Shown piece after piece: positions 7,872 to 15,574 of a stretch of DNA of 19,804 bases (positions are counted from its first letter, which is position 1; each line of letters opens with the position of its first letter). The position numbers and the translations under genes are program-made. Source of the stretch: Avisuccinivibrio sp964424565 (GTDB lineage: Bacteria > Pseudomonadota > Gammaproteobacteria > Enterobacterales > Succinivibrionaceae); contig CAYRIZ010000037.1 in the NCBI GenBank assembly GCA_964424565.1, positions 1 to 19,804 on the forward strand, read 5' to 3'. The notes below the pieces were generated by a model. It had not been told where the DNA came from. It saw only the letters and a list, made by a program, of their open reading frames with translations, and ran no database searches.

Positions 7872-8156
7872 ATGGCTAGAGTCACTGTTGAAGACGCAGT
7901 AGCAAAAATCGGCAACCGTTTTGATCTGGTGCTGATTGCCGCCCGTCGTGCCCGTCAGATTTCCGTCAACGGCAGCAAACCCCTGGTCGACGAAGAAAAT
8001 GACAAACCCACCGTTATCGCCCTGCGCGAAATAGAAGAAGGTCTGATCACCGAGGAATTCCTCGACAAGCAGGAACGCCGCGATCTGACCGACAGTCAGC
8101 TGCAGCCGGCCGATAATGAATACGCCCCTATAGACAACGCAGAGATCTTCAATTAA
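7872..8156 (+). CDS. rpoZ: RNA polymerase omega subunit
   Basis: A 94-residue protein (E. coli 91) that assists beta-prime folding and RNA polymerase assembly and contributes to a ppGpp site. It opens with the family-typical MARVTVEDAVAKIGNRFDLV and continues with the ARRARQ...NDKPTVIALREIEEG block, then a short acidic tail. GAGG is 9 nt before the ATG. spoT begins 15 bp after the stop, so the two form an operon, as in E. coli. Confidence 0.97.
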   Translation: MARVTVEDAVAKIGNRFDLVLIAARRARQISVNGSKPLVDEENDKPTVIALREIEEGLITEEFLDKQERRDLTDSQLQPADNEYAPIDNAEIFN

Positions 8157-8171
8157 GGAAAAGGTACAGAT

Positions 8172-10391
8172 ATGGCAGAGGATAGTTACATTGCAGTCAA
8201 ACCGGCCGGTGCGCCGCACATAGCGGTACAGCCGCCAGTGCTGCACGGCTGCCCTTCCCCCTCTGCCGGGCTGCTGGCCTCGCCTCACTACAATATATAT
8301 GTACCGCTGCGGGAGCTGTGCAGTACCTATCTCGATCCTGACAATATACAGCTCATAGACAAAGCTTTTATCCTGGCCGACCGGGCCCACGACGGCCAGA
8401 AGCGGGCTTCAGGCGAGCCCTATATCATCCACCCGGTGGCCGTGGCCACCATCATAGCCCAGATGCACCTGGATACGGAAAGCATAGAGGCGGCCCTGCT
8501 GCATGACACGGTGGAGGATACCTTTGTCACTGAGGAAGATCTCAGACGCGAGTTCGGCACCACCGTAATGGAAATAGTCAACGGCGTGACCAAACTCGAC
8601 AAGCTGCGTTTCCACAATTACAAAGAAGCGCAGGCGGAAAACTTCCGCAAGATGATCCTGGCCATGACCCGCGATATACGCGTGATCCTCATCAAGCTGG
8701 CCGACCGCACCCACAATATGCGCACCCTGGGAAATCTGCGCCCGGACAAACGCAAGCGCATAGCCAGGGAAACCCTGGATATCTTTGCCCCCATAGCCAA
8801 CCGTCTGGGTATTTCCGACATCAAGGTGGAGCTGGAGGAGCTGGGTCTGGCGGCGCTTTATCCCATGCGCTACCGCGTCCTGAAGGCAGCCGTGATCAAG
8901 GCACGCAGCAACCGCAAGGAAGTGGTCAACTCCATTATGGAGAGCATCAAGCGCCGGCTGCAGGAAGTGAAAATAGAAGCCAGGGTGCTGGGCCGCGAAA
9001 AGCGCATCTGCTCCATTTATCACAAAATGGTCAGCAAAGAGCTGCAGTTTCGGGAAATCATGGATATCTACGGCTTCCGCATAGTGGTGCATGACGTGGA
9101 TACCTGCTACCGGGTACTGGGTCAGGTGCACAATCTCTACAAACCCCGCCCCGGCTTCTTCAAGGATTACATAGCCATCCCCAAGATCAACGGTTATCAG
9201 TCACTGCATACCGCCCTGGTGGGACCGCATGGTGTACCCATAGAGGTACAGATCAGAACTGAATTCATGGATCAAATGGCCGCCCGCGGTGTGGCTGCCC
9301 ACTGGTCCTACAAGGAAAAGGGCTCAGAGCCCACCTCCACCGCCGCCCAGAAGAATGCCCAGCGCTGGATTAAGAACATCATAGATCTGCAGCAAAGCGC
9401 TTCCTCCTCCATGGAGTTCATTGAAAGCGTCAAGACCGATCTGTTCCCCGATACCATTTACGTCTTCACTCCTGAAGGCAAGATTTACGATCTGCCGGCC
9501 GGCTCCACGCCGGTGGACTTTGCCTACGCCGTGCACTCTGACATAGGTCAGCACTGCATAGGCGCCAGGGTCAATCACCGCATGTTCCCGCTGTCGAGGC
9601 AGCTGGCCTCCGGGCAGACCGTGGAAATCATCACTTCCCCCAATGCCCAGCCTTCGGCCATGTGGCTGTCCTCGGCCGTGACTCCGCGGGCCAGATCCAA
9701 GATCAGACAGTACCTGAAGAGCCTGCGCACTCAGGAATGCGTGCTCATCGGCCGCCGTCTGCTGCAGAATGCCCTCAGGGGCATACGCCTGGATCAAATC
9801 CCTCAGGAGCGCATAGATCAGCTGCTGCGGGAGTTCAAGGAGCCCGATCTTAATGCCCTGTTTGTGGACATAGCCTTGGGCAATGTGCTCACCCTGATTG
9901 CCGCCCGCCGGCTGATGGGAGATGAGGAAGCCAGAGCGGTGGAAAAGGGCCTGCCCATTACCGGCACCGGCGGCCTGCCCTTCAGCTTTGCCCAGTGCTG
10001 CCAGCCTATACCAGGCGATCAAATAGTGGCCCACATCACCCCGGGCAAGGGACTGGTGATTCACAACTACAATTGTCTCAACATTCGTGATCAAGATAAA
10101 AATCCCGAAAAGTTCTTAAATGTAGAATGGGATCAGGCAGTCACCGCCAATATGGACTTCCAAACCGGTCTGCGCATTGAGCTGGAAAATCGTCAGGGTA
10201 TTCTCTCTGAAATCTCCAATGCCGTGGATCTGGCCGGTTCGCGTATTGAGAGCATCAATTCTGAGATCAAGGAAGAAAGAATCTATATCATCAGACTGAC
10301 GGTCACGGTGCGCGACAGACTGCATTTGGCAGCGGTAATGCGCCGCATCAAAGCCATTCCCAACGTTCAGAAAATTTTCAGACAGCGCTAG
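8172..10391 (+). CDS. spoT: (p)ppGpp hydrolase/synthetase SpoT
   Basis: A 739-residue RSH protein (E. coli SpoT 702) that degrades (p)ppGpp and may weakly make it. Order: HD hydrolase domain with RAHDGQ (71-76), HPVAVA and catalytic HDTVED (111-116); pseudo/real synthetase domain with DYIAIPKINGYQSLHT (332-347); TGS domain starting near 427; a Cys-containing domain with AQCCQPIPGD (from about 607); and a C-terminal ACT domain (~661-739). The hydrolase residues look intact. In the synthetase domain the charged RxKD motif typical of bifunctional enzymes reads FFKD (329-332). There is an N-terminal extension of about 37 residues relative to E. coli; the start is supported by AAGGAAAAGG and there is no other ATG before residue 98. 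Cotranscribed with rpoZ. Confidence 0.95.
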   Translation: MAEDSYIAVKPAGAPHIAVQPPVLHGCPSPSAGLLASPHYNIYVPLRELCSTYLDPDNIQLIDKAFILADRAHDGQKRASGEPYIIHPVAVATIIAQMHLDTESIEAALLHDTVEDTFVTEEDLRREFGTTVMEIVNGVTKLDKLRFHNYKEAQAENFRKMILAMTRDIRVILIKLADRTHNMRTLGNLRPDKRKRIARETLDIFAPIANRLGISDIKVELEELGLAALYPMRYRVLKAAVIKARSNRKEVVNSIMESIKRRLQEVKIEARVLGREKRICSIYHKMVSKELQFREIMDIYGFRIVVHDVDTCYRVLGQVHNLYKPRPGFFKDYIAIPKINGYQSLHTALVGPHGVPIEVQIRTEFMDQMAARGVAAHWSYKEKGSEPTSTAAQKNAQRWIKNIIDLQQSASSSMEFIESVKTDLFPDTIYVFTPEGKIYDLPAGSTPVDFAYAVHSDIGQHCIGARVNHRMFPLSRQLASGQTVEIITSPNAQPSAMWLSSAVTPRARSKIRQYLKSLRTQECVLIGRRLLQNALRGIRLDQIPQERIDQLLREFKEPDLNALFVDIALGNVLTLIAARRLMGDEEARAVEKGLPITGTGGLPFSFAQCCQPIPGDQIVAHITPGKGLVIHNYNCLNIRDQDKNPEKFLNVEWDQAVTANMDFQTGLRIELENRQGILSEISNAVDLAGSRIESINSEIKEERIYIIRLTVTVRDRLHLAAVMRRIKAIPNVQKIFRQR

Positions 10392-10458
10392 AGCCGGGGT
10401 ATGTCTGCCTGCCTGCTCCCGCGCGCCGCAGCCTGCAGACGCGGGTGGAGAGGTAAAC

Positions 10459-11424
10459 ATGACCTTTAATATAAAACTTACAACCGAGGCCTTTTACCGC
10501 GACAACCAGGACAGGATAGAAGAGTTCTACCACACTCTGACCTTTCATAAAATTCAGCGGGACGAGCACATCACCCTGAGCGTCCTGGAGTACAGACCGC
10601 CGGCAGTGGAAAAAATCCTGGTCATAGTCCCCGGCCGGGCGGAAATAGAACACAAATACGCCGAACTCATCTACAGCCTCAGGGAACTGCCGCTGCGTAT
10701 AGTGATTCCCTTTGTCCGCGGCCAGGGCATGTCCAGCCCGGTCATTCCCGGCAGTCACAAATGTCATATAGATGATTTCAACACCTACAGGGAAGATCTG
10801 GACTTCATGCTCTCGGCGCTGGAGCTCGAGGAGTTCTGTCAGCTGGGTTTTTCCATGGGCGGACTGATTTCCACCGATCTGGTGGCCCACGGCAGGCATA
10901 AGCCGCAGCGGCTGGCCCTGATCGCCCCCTATTTGTGGCCGGCCTACAATCTGCCGGCTCCTGTGCTGCAGGCTGTAGTAGGCGTGCTCGGCAGCCTGCC
11001 CGGCCTGAAAATGATGTATACCCCGCATGGCCGGGAATACAAACGCCTGGCTTTTGAGGAAAATATCCACAGCCACAGCCGGCTGCGCTATGAAAGCTAT
11101 CACGATTACTATGCCGCCCATCCCGACCTGGCCCAGGCCGGACCGAGCTATGCTTTTGTCTGGCAGTCCCTGCGCAAGCAGCTGGAACTAAGCCGCAGCA
11201 GTTTTCAGTTCACCATGCCGGTATTCTGCGCCGCGGCCGCCTGCGATCAGGTGGTCTCTCCTGTACATACGCAGCGCTTTATGGAAAAACATCAGCATGA
11301 TGTCTGCCCGCCCAAATTCGTCCGGGTGTCCGGCGCCTTCCACGATATATCCAATGAAGCCGATGAGTACCGCAATCCTGTACTGACCCGGGCTTTGAAC
11401 TTTCTGCTCAACAACGGCAGCTGA
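10459..11424 (+). CDS. pldB: PldB-like alpha/beta hydrolase (lysophospholipase L2 family)
   Basis: A 321-residue alpha/beta hydrolase (E. coli PldB 340) expected to cleave acyl chains from lysophospholipids at the inner membrane; substrate not provable from sequence. The nucleophile elbow GFSMGG gives Ser132, the acid is probably Asp263 (CDQVVSP) and the base His295 (GAFHDISNE). Family-like blocks RGQGMSSPV (87-95), HSRLRYESYHDYYAAHPDLA (205-224) and GPSYAFVWQSL (228-238) match PldB rather than a generic hydrolase. There is no signal peptide. A strong GGAGAGG at 10446-10452 sets the start. It lies 67 bp after spoT on the same strand. Confidence 0.8.
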   Translation: MTFNIKLTTEAFYRDNQDRIEEFYHTLTFHKIQRDEHITLSVLEYRPPAVEKILVIVPGRAEIEHKYAELIYSLRELPLRIVIPFVRGQGMSSPVIPGSHKCHIDDFNTYREDLDFMLSALELEEFCQLGFSMGGLISTDLVAHGRHKPQRLALIAPYLWPAYNLPAPVLQAVVGVLGSLPGLKMMYTPHGREYKRLAFEENIHSHSRLRYESYHDYYAAHPDLAQAGPSYAFVWQSLRKQLELSRSSFQFTMPVFCAAAACDQVVSPVHTQRFMEKHQHDVCPPKFVRVSGAFHDISNEADEYRNPVLTRALNFLLNNGS

Positions 11425-11431
11425 AAGTTTC

Positions 11432-11451
11432 CAGTAAGCTGCAGCTTACTG
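11432..11451. promoter_or_regulatory. 20-bp perfect palindrome in the yjiA promoter region
   Basis: CAGTAAGCTGCAGCTTACTG is a perfect, loop-free palindrome ending one base before a TACAAT hexamer, so it covers the -35 region of the putative yjiA promoter. No T-tract follows, so a repressor operator is more likely than a pldB terminator. It does not resemble the enteric Zur box. The regulator is unknown. Confidence 0.45.
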
Positions 11452-11458
11452 ATACAAT
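11450..11458 (+). promoter_or_regulatory. Extended -10 promoter for yjiA
   Basis: TGATACAAT (TGn plus a 5 of 6 -10 hexamer) lies 85 bp upstream of the chosen start, directly after the 20-bp palindrome. There is no recognisable -35. Confidence 0.4.
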
Positions 11459-11543
11459 GGAGGCTCACTGATTTTTCAGTTCTGACTGTGCCCGCACTGC
11501 CCGGCTTTGCATTAGAATGAGGGCGCACAATTTGGAGGAAGTC

Positions 11544-12680
11544 ATGTCAGACAAAGAGCCTCAGGAGTTTATTCCTGTCAACATAGTCACCGGTTTTTTA
11601 GGCTGCGGTAAAACCACCCTGCTCAACCACTGGGTCAATACCCCTGAATTCAAGGACACCCTGGTCCTCATCAATGAGTTTGGAGATGTTGGCCTGGATC
11701 ATGAGCTGGTACAGGCTGTGGATGACACCGTGGTGCTGCTGGGATCAGGCTGCATCTGCTGCACCCTGCAGGGCGAACTGGTTGATGCCCTGATCAGCAA
11801 TTACGTCAAGGCCCAAAAGGGGCTGATGCCTAAATTCAACCGCGTGCTGATTGAAACCACCGGTCTGGCCGATCCCGCCGGAGTGATCAGCACTCTGGGA
11901 GCGGATGAATACCTCACCGAACTGTACCGCTACAATGGTACAGTCACCATTCTCGATGCCGAGCACATACGCGAGCAGCTGACCAGACAGTATGAAGCCG
12001 TAAAGCAGATCGCCCTGGCTGATGTCATTTTAATATCCAAGACCGATCTGGCAGATGCAGATGAAATAGAAGCCATCAAGGAAGCGGCTCGGAAAATCAA
12101 TCACTCCGCCCCTATACATCCCGTGCTCAACGGCTGCATCAGCCCTGCGGTGATGCAGGAGATCGGACCCTACCGCGAAGACCGGCAGCACAGCATAGAC
12201 ATGGTCAAGTCCTGGCTGTCCTTCAATGACAAGTCCCTGGCCTCTCCCATCAGACCGGCCGCGGCCACAGATCAAATTGGCTTTGCCAAACCGCGCATCA
12301 TAGCTCACTCGGATATAGAGAGTTTCTCCATGGTGGTGGAAGAGCCCATAGAGCCCCTGGCTCTGCTGTCGGCAGTCAGCCTGGTGCAGTCGCAGTTTGG
12401 CGACAGCATTCTGCGCATCAAGGGCATATTGAACTTAAGCGGGCAGGACAAGCCGGTGATCATTCACGGCGTGCAGGGATCGCTTTATCCCTTAAGTGAG
12501 CTCGACAGCTGGCCGGATAATCAAAAGGTCAGCAAACTGGTCTTTATAGTGCGCTCTGCAGTCAGGGAGCAGATCGAGCATATCTTCAAGTCCACCCTGG
12601 AAAACCCTGATCAGGCTTCCCTGGCCTACTATCAGCAGATGATCGATGAGGCCGGACTTTCCGGCAGCGCCGAAGAGTAA
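11544..12680 (+). CDS. yjiA: CobW/YjiA-family metallochaperone GTPase
   Basis: A 378-residue G3E-family P-loop GTPase of the CobW/YjiA (COG0523) group, which binds zinc or related metals and delivers them to client proteins. Walker A GFLGCGKT spans 17-24, NEFG 44-47, the metal-binding CxCC motif is C70-I-C72-C73, ETTGLADP 104-111, and the base motif SKTD 165-168. A CobW_C-type domain follows (about 255-360, with a GILNLSGQDKPVIIHGVQ-like stretch). I chose the ATG at 11544 because GGAGGAA lies just before it; an in-frame ATG 27 bp upstream has no binding site. It is longer than E. coli YjiA (318). Subgroup and metal are not decided by sequence alone. Confidence 0.85.
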   Translation: MSDKEPQEFIPVNIVTGFLGCGKTTLLNHWVNTPEFKDTLVLINEFGDVGLDHELVQAVDDTVVLLGSGCICCTLQGELVDALISNYVKAQKGLMPKFNRVLIETTGLADPAGVISTLGADEYLTELYRYNGTVTILDAEHIREQLTRQYEAVKQIALADVILISKTDLADADEIEAIKEAARKINHSAPIHPVLNGCISPAVMQEIGPYREDRQHSIDMVKSWLSFNDKSLASPIRPAAATDQIGFAKPRIIAHSDIESFSMVVEEPIEPLALLSAVSLVQSQFGDSILRIKGILNLSGQDKPVIIHGVQGSLYPLSELDSWPDNQKVSKLVFIVRSAVREQIEHIFKSTLENPDQASLAYYQQMIDEAGLSGSAEE

Positions 12681-12700
12681 TCTGCCGTCTGCACTGCAGC

Positions 12701-12733
12701 CAAAAGAAAGGCCGGCGATAAGATAAGCCGGCC
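12701..12733 (-). terminator. Intrinsic terminator of ompA
   Basis: A 7-bp stem GGCCGGC (12710-12716) with GCCGGCC (12727-12733) and a 10-nt loop. Read on the minus strand it is followed directly by TTTCTTTT (12702-12709), a normal terminator for ompA. It also lies just after the convergent yjiA, but has no T-tract in that direction. Confidence 0.75.
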
Positions 12734-12769
12734 CTCTGCAGAAATCTGAGTATAAATCAGAAAGATTTA

Positions 12770-13804
12770 TTATTCAGCGGTGACCAGAGTCTCGGTCAGC
12801 ACATTGCCGGAGACATTGATCTCTACACGGCGATCCGGAGCATAGCACTTGACCAGCTCACCGCGGCTTAAGCCATCGCAATCAGTGCCGGTAACCGGAG
12901 CGGACTCACCCATACCGCTGATTTCCAGAGCGGCAGGATCAACACCCTGAGCCATCAGCTCATCGGCCACGGCATTGGCACGGGCCTCAGAGAGCTTCTG
13001 ATTGTAGGCTTCAGGACCGATGCGGTCAGTGTGGCCGACCACGGTGTAGACGGTGTCCACAACCTGCTTGTCCTTAACCTGCTGCAGCACGCCGCCCACA
13101 GCAGCCTTGCCCTCGTCAGACAGGTCAGAACCGTCGAACGGGAACAGCATGCCGGCAGACAGAGTGAAGGTCTCATTGACCTTGACGTACTGAGGAGCAG
13201 GAGCCGGAGCGGGCGGGGTCTCACCACCGAAGGTGAACTGCAGGCCGGCATAGGCTAAGGCCAGATCGGACTCGGCACCGCTGAAGGAAGATTTACCGTC
13301 AATGGCATTGAAGTAGTAATCATAGCCTACACGCATACCGAAGTTGCGGTTGAAGGCCCACTGCAGACCAACACCGACAAAAGGAGCAACACCGTCATCA
13401 TTGTCGCTGTAGTCGCTGTCGCCAAAGGCATACATGGCACCGCCGCGCAGATAGATGTCGGAGCCTTCATCAGTTAAAGGGAAGGCCAGACGCACAGCCA
13501 GTTCAGGGCCCTGTACGCCTACTTTGTTGTAGCCGTAGCCGTTTTTGCCGTTCCAGCCAAAGCCGTCCAGTGCGGTATAACCTACTTCAACACCCAGCCA
13601 GGACAGGAAGTTGTAATCGGCATAAATACCGTAGCCGTAACCTCTCTTGTCATTTCTGTCAAAATTGGCACCGCTTTCCATATCAGCGCGGACCCAGCCG
13701 CCACGTACACCAATGGTAGCGGAGCCCGGGACTGCAGCAAAGGATACAGTGGCAAAACAGGCCAGGCCTGCAGCAACTGCCAGTGAGACTAAACTCTTCT
13801 TCAT
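12770..13804 (-). CDS. ompA: OmpA-family outer-membrane porin
   Basis: A 344-residue outer-membrane protein with a signal peptide (1-23, cleavage after VSFA), an eight-strand-type beta-barrel with alternating aromatic residues (about 24-193), a Pro/Ala linker PPAPAPAP (197-204) and a periplasmic OmpA_C peptidoglycan-binding domain (about 211-332). Peptidoglycan-anchoring residues are visible: GHTD260, NQKLSEAR275 and RRVEIN (325-330). Cys309 and Cys320 can form the disulfide seen in enteric OmpA. GAGGAAG precedes the start. It is monocistronic, with a long upstream region as usual for abundant porins. It anchors the outer membrane to the cell wall. Confidence 0.94.
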   Translation of the reverse strand: MKKSLVSLAVAAGLACFATVSFAAVPGSATIGVRGGWVRADMESGANFDRNDKRGYGYGIYADYNFLSWLGVEVGYTALDGFGWNGKNGYGYNKVGVQGPELAVRLAFPLTDEGSDIYLRGGAMYAFGDSDYSDNDDGVAPFVGVGLQWAFNRNFGMRVGYDYYFNAIDGKSSFSGAESDLALAYAGLQFTFGGETPPAPAPAPQYVKVNETFTLSAGMLFPFDGSDLSDEGKAAVGGVLQQVKDKQVVDTVYTVVGHTDRIGPEAYNQKLSEARANAVADELMAQGVDPAALEISGMGESAPVTGTDCDGLSRGELVKCYAPDRRVEINVSGNVLTETLVTAE

Positions 13805-14142
13805 AGCTTCTTCCTCGAGAATTCCGATTTTTACAATATACTAAATGCCCTGATATACGGGCGGTAGTGCTGTTTATTTCTTATACTGCACAACGATCCA
13901 ATTATATCTTTTTTGCCGGGCCTGATCTCCCGGATTTATGCTGTTTTTGCCCTATCCAGGCTTTGATTTGATAAAATTTACCATTTACCGCGCTGATCCG
14001 GGAGTTTTAGTCAAATCAATCAGGGCGCTTTGCCTAGTATTGGTTCAGATGCACTAATATAGCCCCGCAGGCGGCAGTGGAACAGGGGAAATCTGGCCGG
14101 AAAAAGAAGATTGGTGCAGTATGGAAATGAGCTTACGGCAGG
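13805..14142. other. Intergenic region between ompA and tRNA-Thr
   Basis: About 340 bp with no gene. The ompA leader and promoter must lie here. The best -10 on the minus strand is a perfect TATAAT (plus-strand ATTATA, 13901-13906), which would give a leader of about 90 nt, but no convincing -35 accompanies it. I see no clear terminator for the tRNA; a pyrimidine run (minus strand, from GGAAAAAGAAGA at 14099-14110) is the nearest T-rich sequence. Confidence 0.4.
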
Positions 14143-14218
14143 TGGTGCTGGCTGTAAGTCTCGAACTCACGACCCCCTGTTTACAAAACAGGCGCTCTAC
14201 CAACTGAGCTAAGCCAGC
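14143..14218 (-). tRNA. thrU-like tRNA-Thr(UGU): tRNA-Thr (anticodon UGU)
   Basis: A complete 76-nt cloverleaf on the minus strand. The acceptor stem is GCTGGCT/AGCCAGC; the D arm is GCTC...GAGC; the anticodon stem CCTGT/ACAGG has loop TTTGTAA, giving anticodon UGU (plus-strand 14183-14185) that reads ACA and other threonine codons. A GGGTC variable loop follows, then the T arm GTGAG-TTCGAGA-CTTAC with one G-T pair, discriminator A and an encoded CCA. It is a lone tRNA with its own promoter. Confidence 0.97.
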
Positions 14219-14231
14219 ACGACTGGGACCT

Positions 14232-14259
14232 ATTATAACAGGCCGCATTTATTTTACAA
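14232..14259 (-). promoter_or_regulatory. Promoter of tRNA-Thr
   Basis: On the minus strand: TTGTAA (-35, 14259-14254), a 16-bp spacer, and TATAAT (-10, 14237-14232) preceded by TGT, an extended -10. The start point would be within about 10 bp of the mature tRNA 5' end. Confidence 0.7.
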
Positions 14260-14331
14260 GCTCCAGCCCGGGTGCCGTTTTACTCCGCCTGCCTCCCGGC
14301 GGCAGGCCCTGCTACAGTTGAGGGTGTACAG

Positions 14332-14598
14332 ATGACAACCTTTAGTATAGATGCCCGCGGGCTGAGCTGCCCCGAGCCGCTGATGCTGGTCCGGGCCAGA
14401 ATGAGAACCCTGCAGCCTGGTGATGAGCTGATTTTGCTTTCTGACGATCCCGTATCCCTGCGCGATGTCCCGGCATACTGCCGCTATCTGGGTCATGAAC
14501 TGCTCTCACTGCCGGATGCGGAACATCCCTGCCGCTTTGTGCTGCGCCGGGGAGCACAGGGTACTCCTGCTGCGCGGCAGGACCGTCAACACATATAG
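14332..14598 (+). CDS. tusA: Sulfur carrier protein TusA
   Basis: An 88-residue SirA/TusA family protein (E. coli TusA 81) that carries persulfide sulfur from IscS to TusBCD for tRNA 2-thiouridine formation. The signature GLSCPEPLMLVR carries the active Cys13, followed by the family-typical RTLQPGDELILLSDDP and RDVPAYCRYLGHEL. The start at 14332 has GAGGG 7 nt upstream and puts the cysteine where the family has it; an in-frame ATG 60 bp upstream would add an atypical leader and is rejected. It diverges from tRNA-Thr and precedes glyQ by 52 bp. Confidence 0.92.
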   Translation: MTTFSIDARGLSCPEPLMLVRARMRTLQPGDELILLSDDPVSLRDVPAYCRYLGHELLSLPDAEHPCRFVLRRGAQGTPAARQDRQHI

Positions 14599-14611
14599 TT
14601 TCTGCTAAAAT
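14583..14611 (+). promoter_or_regulatory. Candidate glyQS promoter
   Basis: CCGTCA (weak -35, 14583-14588), a 17-bp spacer and TGCTAAAAT (extended -10, hexamer 14606-14611), overlapping the end of tusA and 40 bp before glyQ. Confidence 0.45.
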
Positions 14612-14650
14612 AACTGCAAATTTTTATTGTCCAGCCTGGATTAATCAAAT

Positions 14651-15574
14651 ATGTCTAACAGCTATGATCTTCAGACCTTTCAGGGTCTGATTTTTACTTT
14701 ACAGGATTATTGGATGAGACAGGGCTGCATGATTGGGCAGCCTTTTGATCTGGAGGTAGGTGCCGGAACCTCTCATCCGATGACTTTTCTGCGTTCCTTA
14801 GGCCCTGAGCCTATATGCTGTGCCTATGTACAGCCTTCCCGCAGACCTACCGACGGCCGTTATGGTGAAAATCCCAACCGTCTGCAGCATTATTATCAAT
14901 TTCAGGTTATTTTAAAACCTTCTCCTGATGATATTCAGGATCTTTATCTGGGCTCATTAAAGGAATTAGGCTTTGATCCCACGGTAAATGATATACGTTT
15001 TGTAGAAGACAATTGGGAAAACCCGACGCTGGGTGCCTGGGGCCTGGGCTGGGAAGTCTGGCTCAACGGCATGGAAGTGTCGCAGTTCACTTATTTCCAG
15101 CAGGTGGGCGGCCTGTCCTGCTTCCCGGTTACCGGCGAGCTGACCTATGGTCTGGAGCGCCTGGCCATGTACATTCAGGGCGTCAACTCCGTCTATGATC
15201 TGATCTGGGCCAAAACCAAGACCGGCGTGGTCACCTACGGCGACATCTTCCATCAGAACGAGGTGGAGCAGTCTGCCTACAACTTTGAATATGCCGACAC
15301 TGCCTTCCTGTTCAAGATGTTCGATCAAATGGAGCAGGAGAGCCGTAATCTGATTGAGCTGGAGCATCCGCTGCCCTTCCCGGCCTATGAGCGTGTGCTC
15401 AAGGCAGCCCACTGCTTCAATCTGCTCGACGCCCGTCATGCCATTTCCGTAACCGAAAGACAGCGTTTCATCCTGCGTATCCGCACCCTGTCACGGGCGG
15501 TGGCAGAGGCTTATTACAAGTCACGTGAGAATTTAGGTTTCCCTATGTGCCGCAATGCCGGGGAGGGCAAATAA
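14651..15574 (+). CDS. glyQ: Glycyl-tRNA synthetase alpha subunit
   Basis: A 307-residue class II synthetase subunit (E. coli GlyQ 303) that forms the alpha2beta2 enzyme charging tRNA-Gly; alpha holds the catalytic site. It is highly conserved along its length, for example FQGLIFTLQDYW (9-20), QPSRRPTDGRYGENPNRLQ, FVEDNWENPTLGAWGLGWEV and VTERQRFILRIRTLSRAVAEAYY near the end. The ATG is preceded by little purine-rich sequence. The first 120 codons are visibly more AT-rich in third positions than the rest. The stop codon directly abuts the glyS ATG, so the subunits are translationally coupled. Confidence 0.97.
   Translation: MSNSYDLQTFQGLIFTLQDYWMRQGCMIGQPFDLEVGAGTSHPMTFLRSLGPEPICCAYVQPSRRPTDGRYGENPNRLQHYYQFQVILKPSPDDIQDLYLGSLKELGFDPTVNDIRFVEDNWENPTLGAWGLGWEVWLNGMEVSQFTYFQQVGGLSCFPVTGELTYGLERLAMYIQGVNSVYDLIWAKTKTGVVTYGDIFHQNEVEQSAYNFEYADTAFLFKMFDQMEQESRNLIELEHPLPFPAYERVLKAAHCFNLLDARHAISVTERQRFILRIRTLSRAVAEAYYKSRENLGFPMCRNAGEGK

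Noticed and set aside
8409..10094. Long minus-strand frames (240 and 256 residues) opposite spoT
   Set aside because: Both mirror the coding frame of spoT, start inside conserved domains and show no recognisable motif.
11517..11543. Upstream in-frame ATG as the yjiA start
   Set aside because: No ribosome binding site before it, while GGAGGAA directly precedes the ATG at 11544 and the protein then begins shortly before its P-loop.
13759..13804. OmpA as a lipoprotein because of Cys15 in the signal region
   Set aside because: The sequence before the cysteine (GLA) is not a lipobox and a normal signal-peptidase I site follows at residue 23.
14272..14331. Upstream ATG as the tusA start
   Set aside because: It would add 20 residues not found in the family; GAGGG precedes the ATG at 14332.
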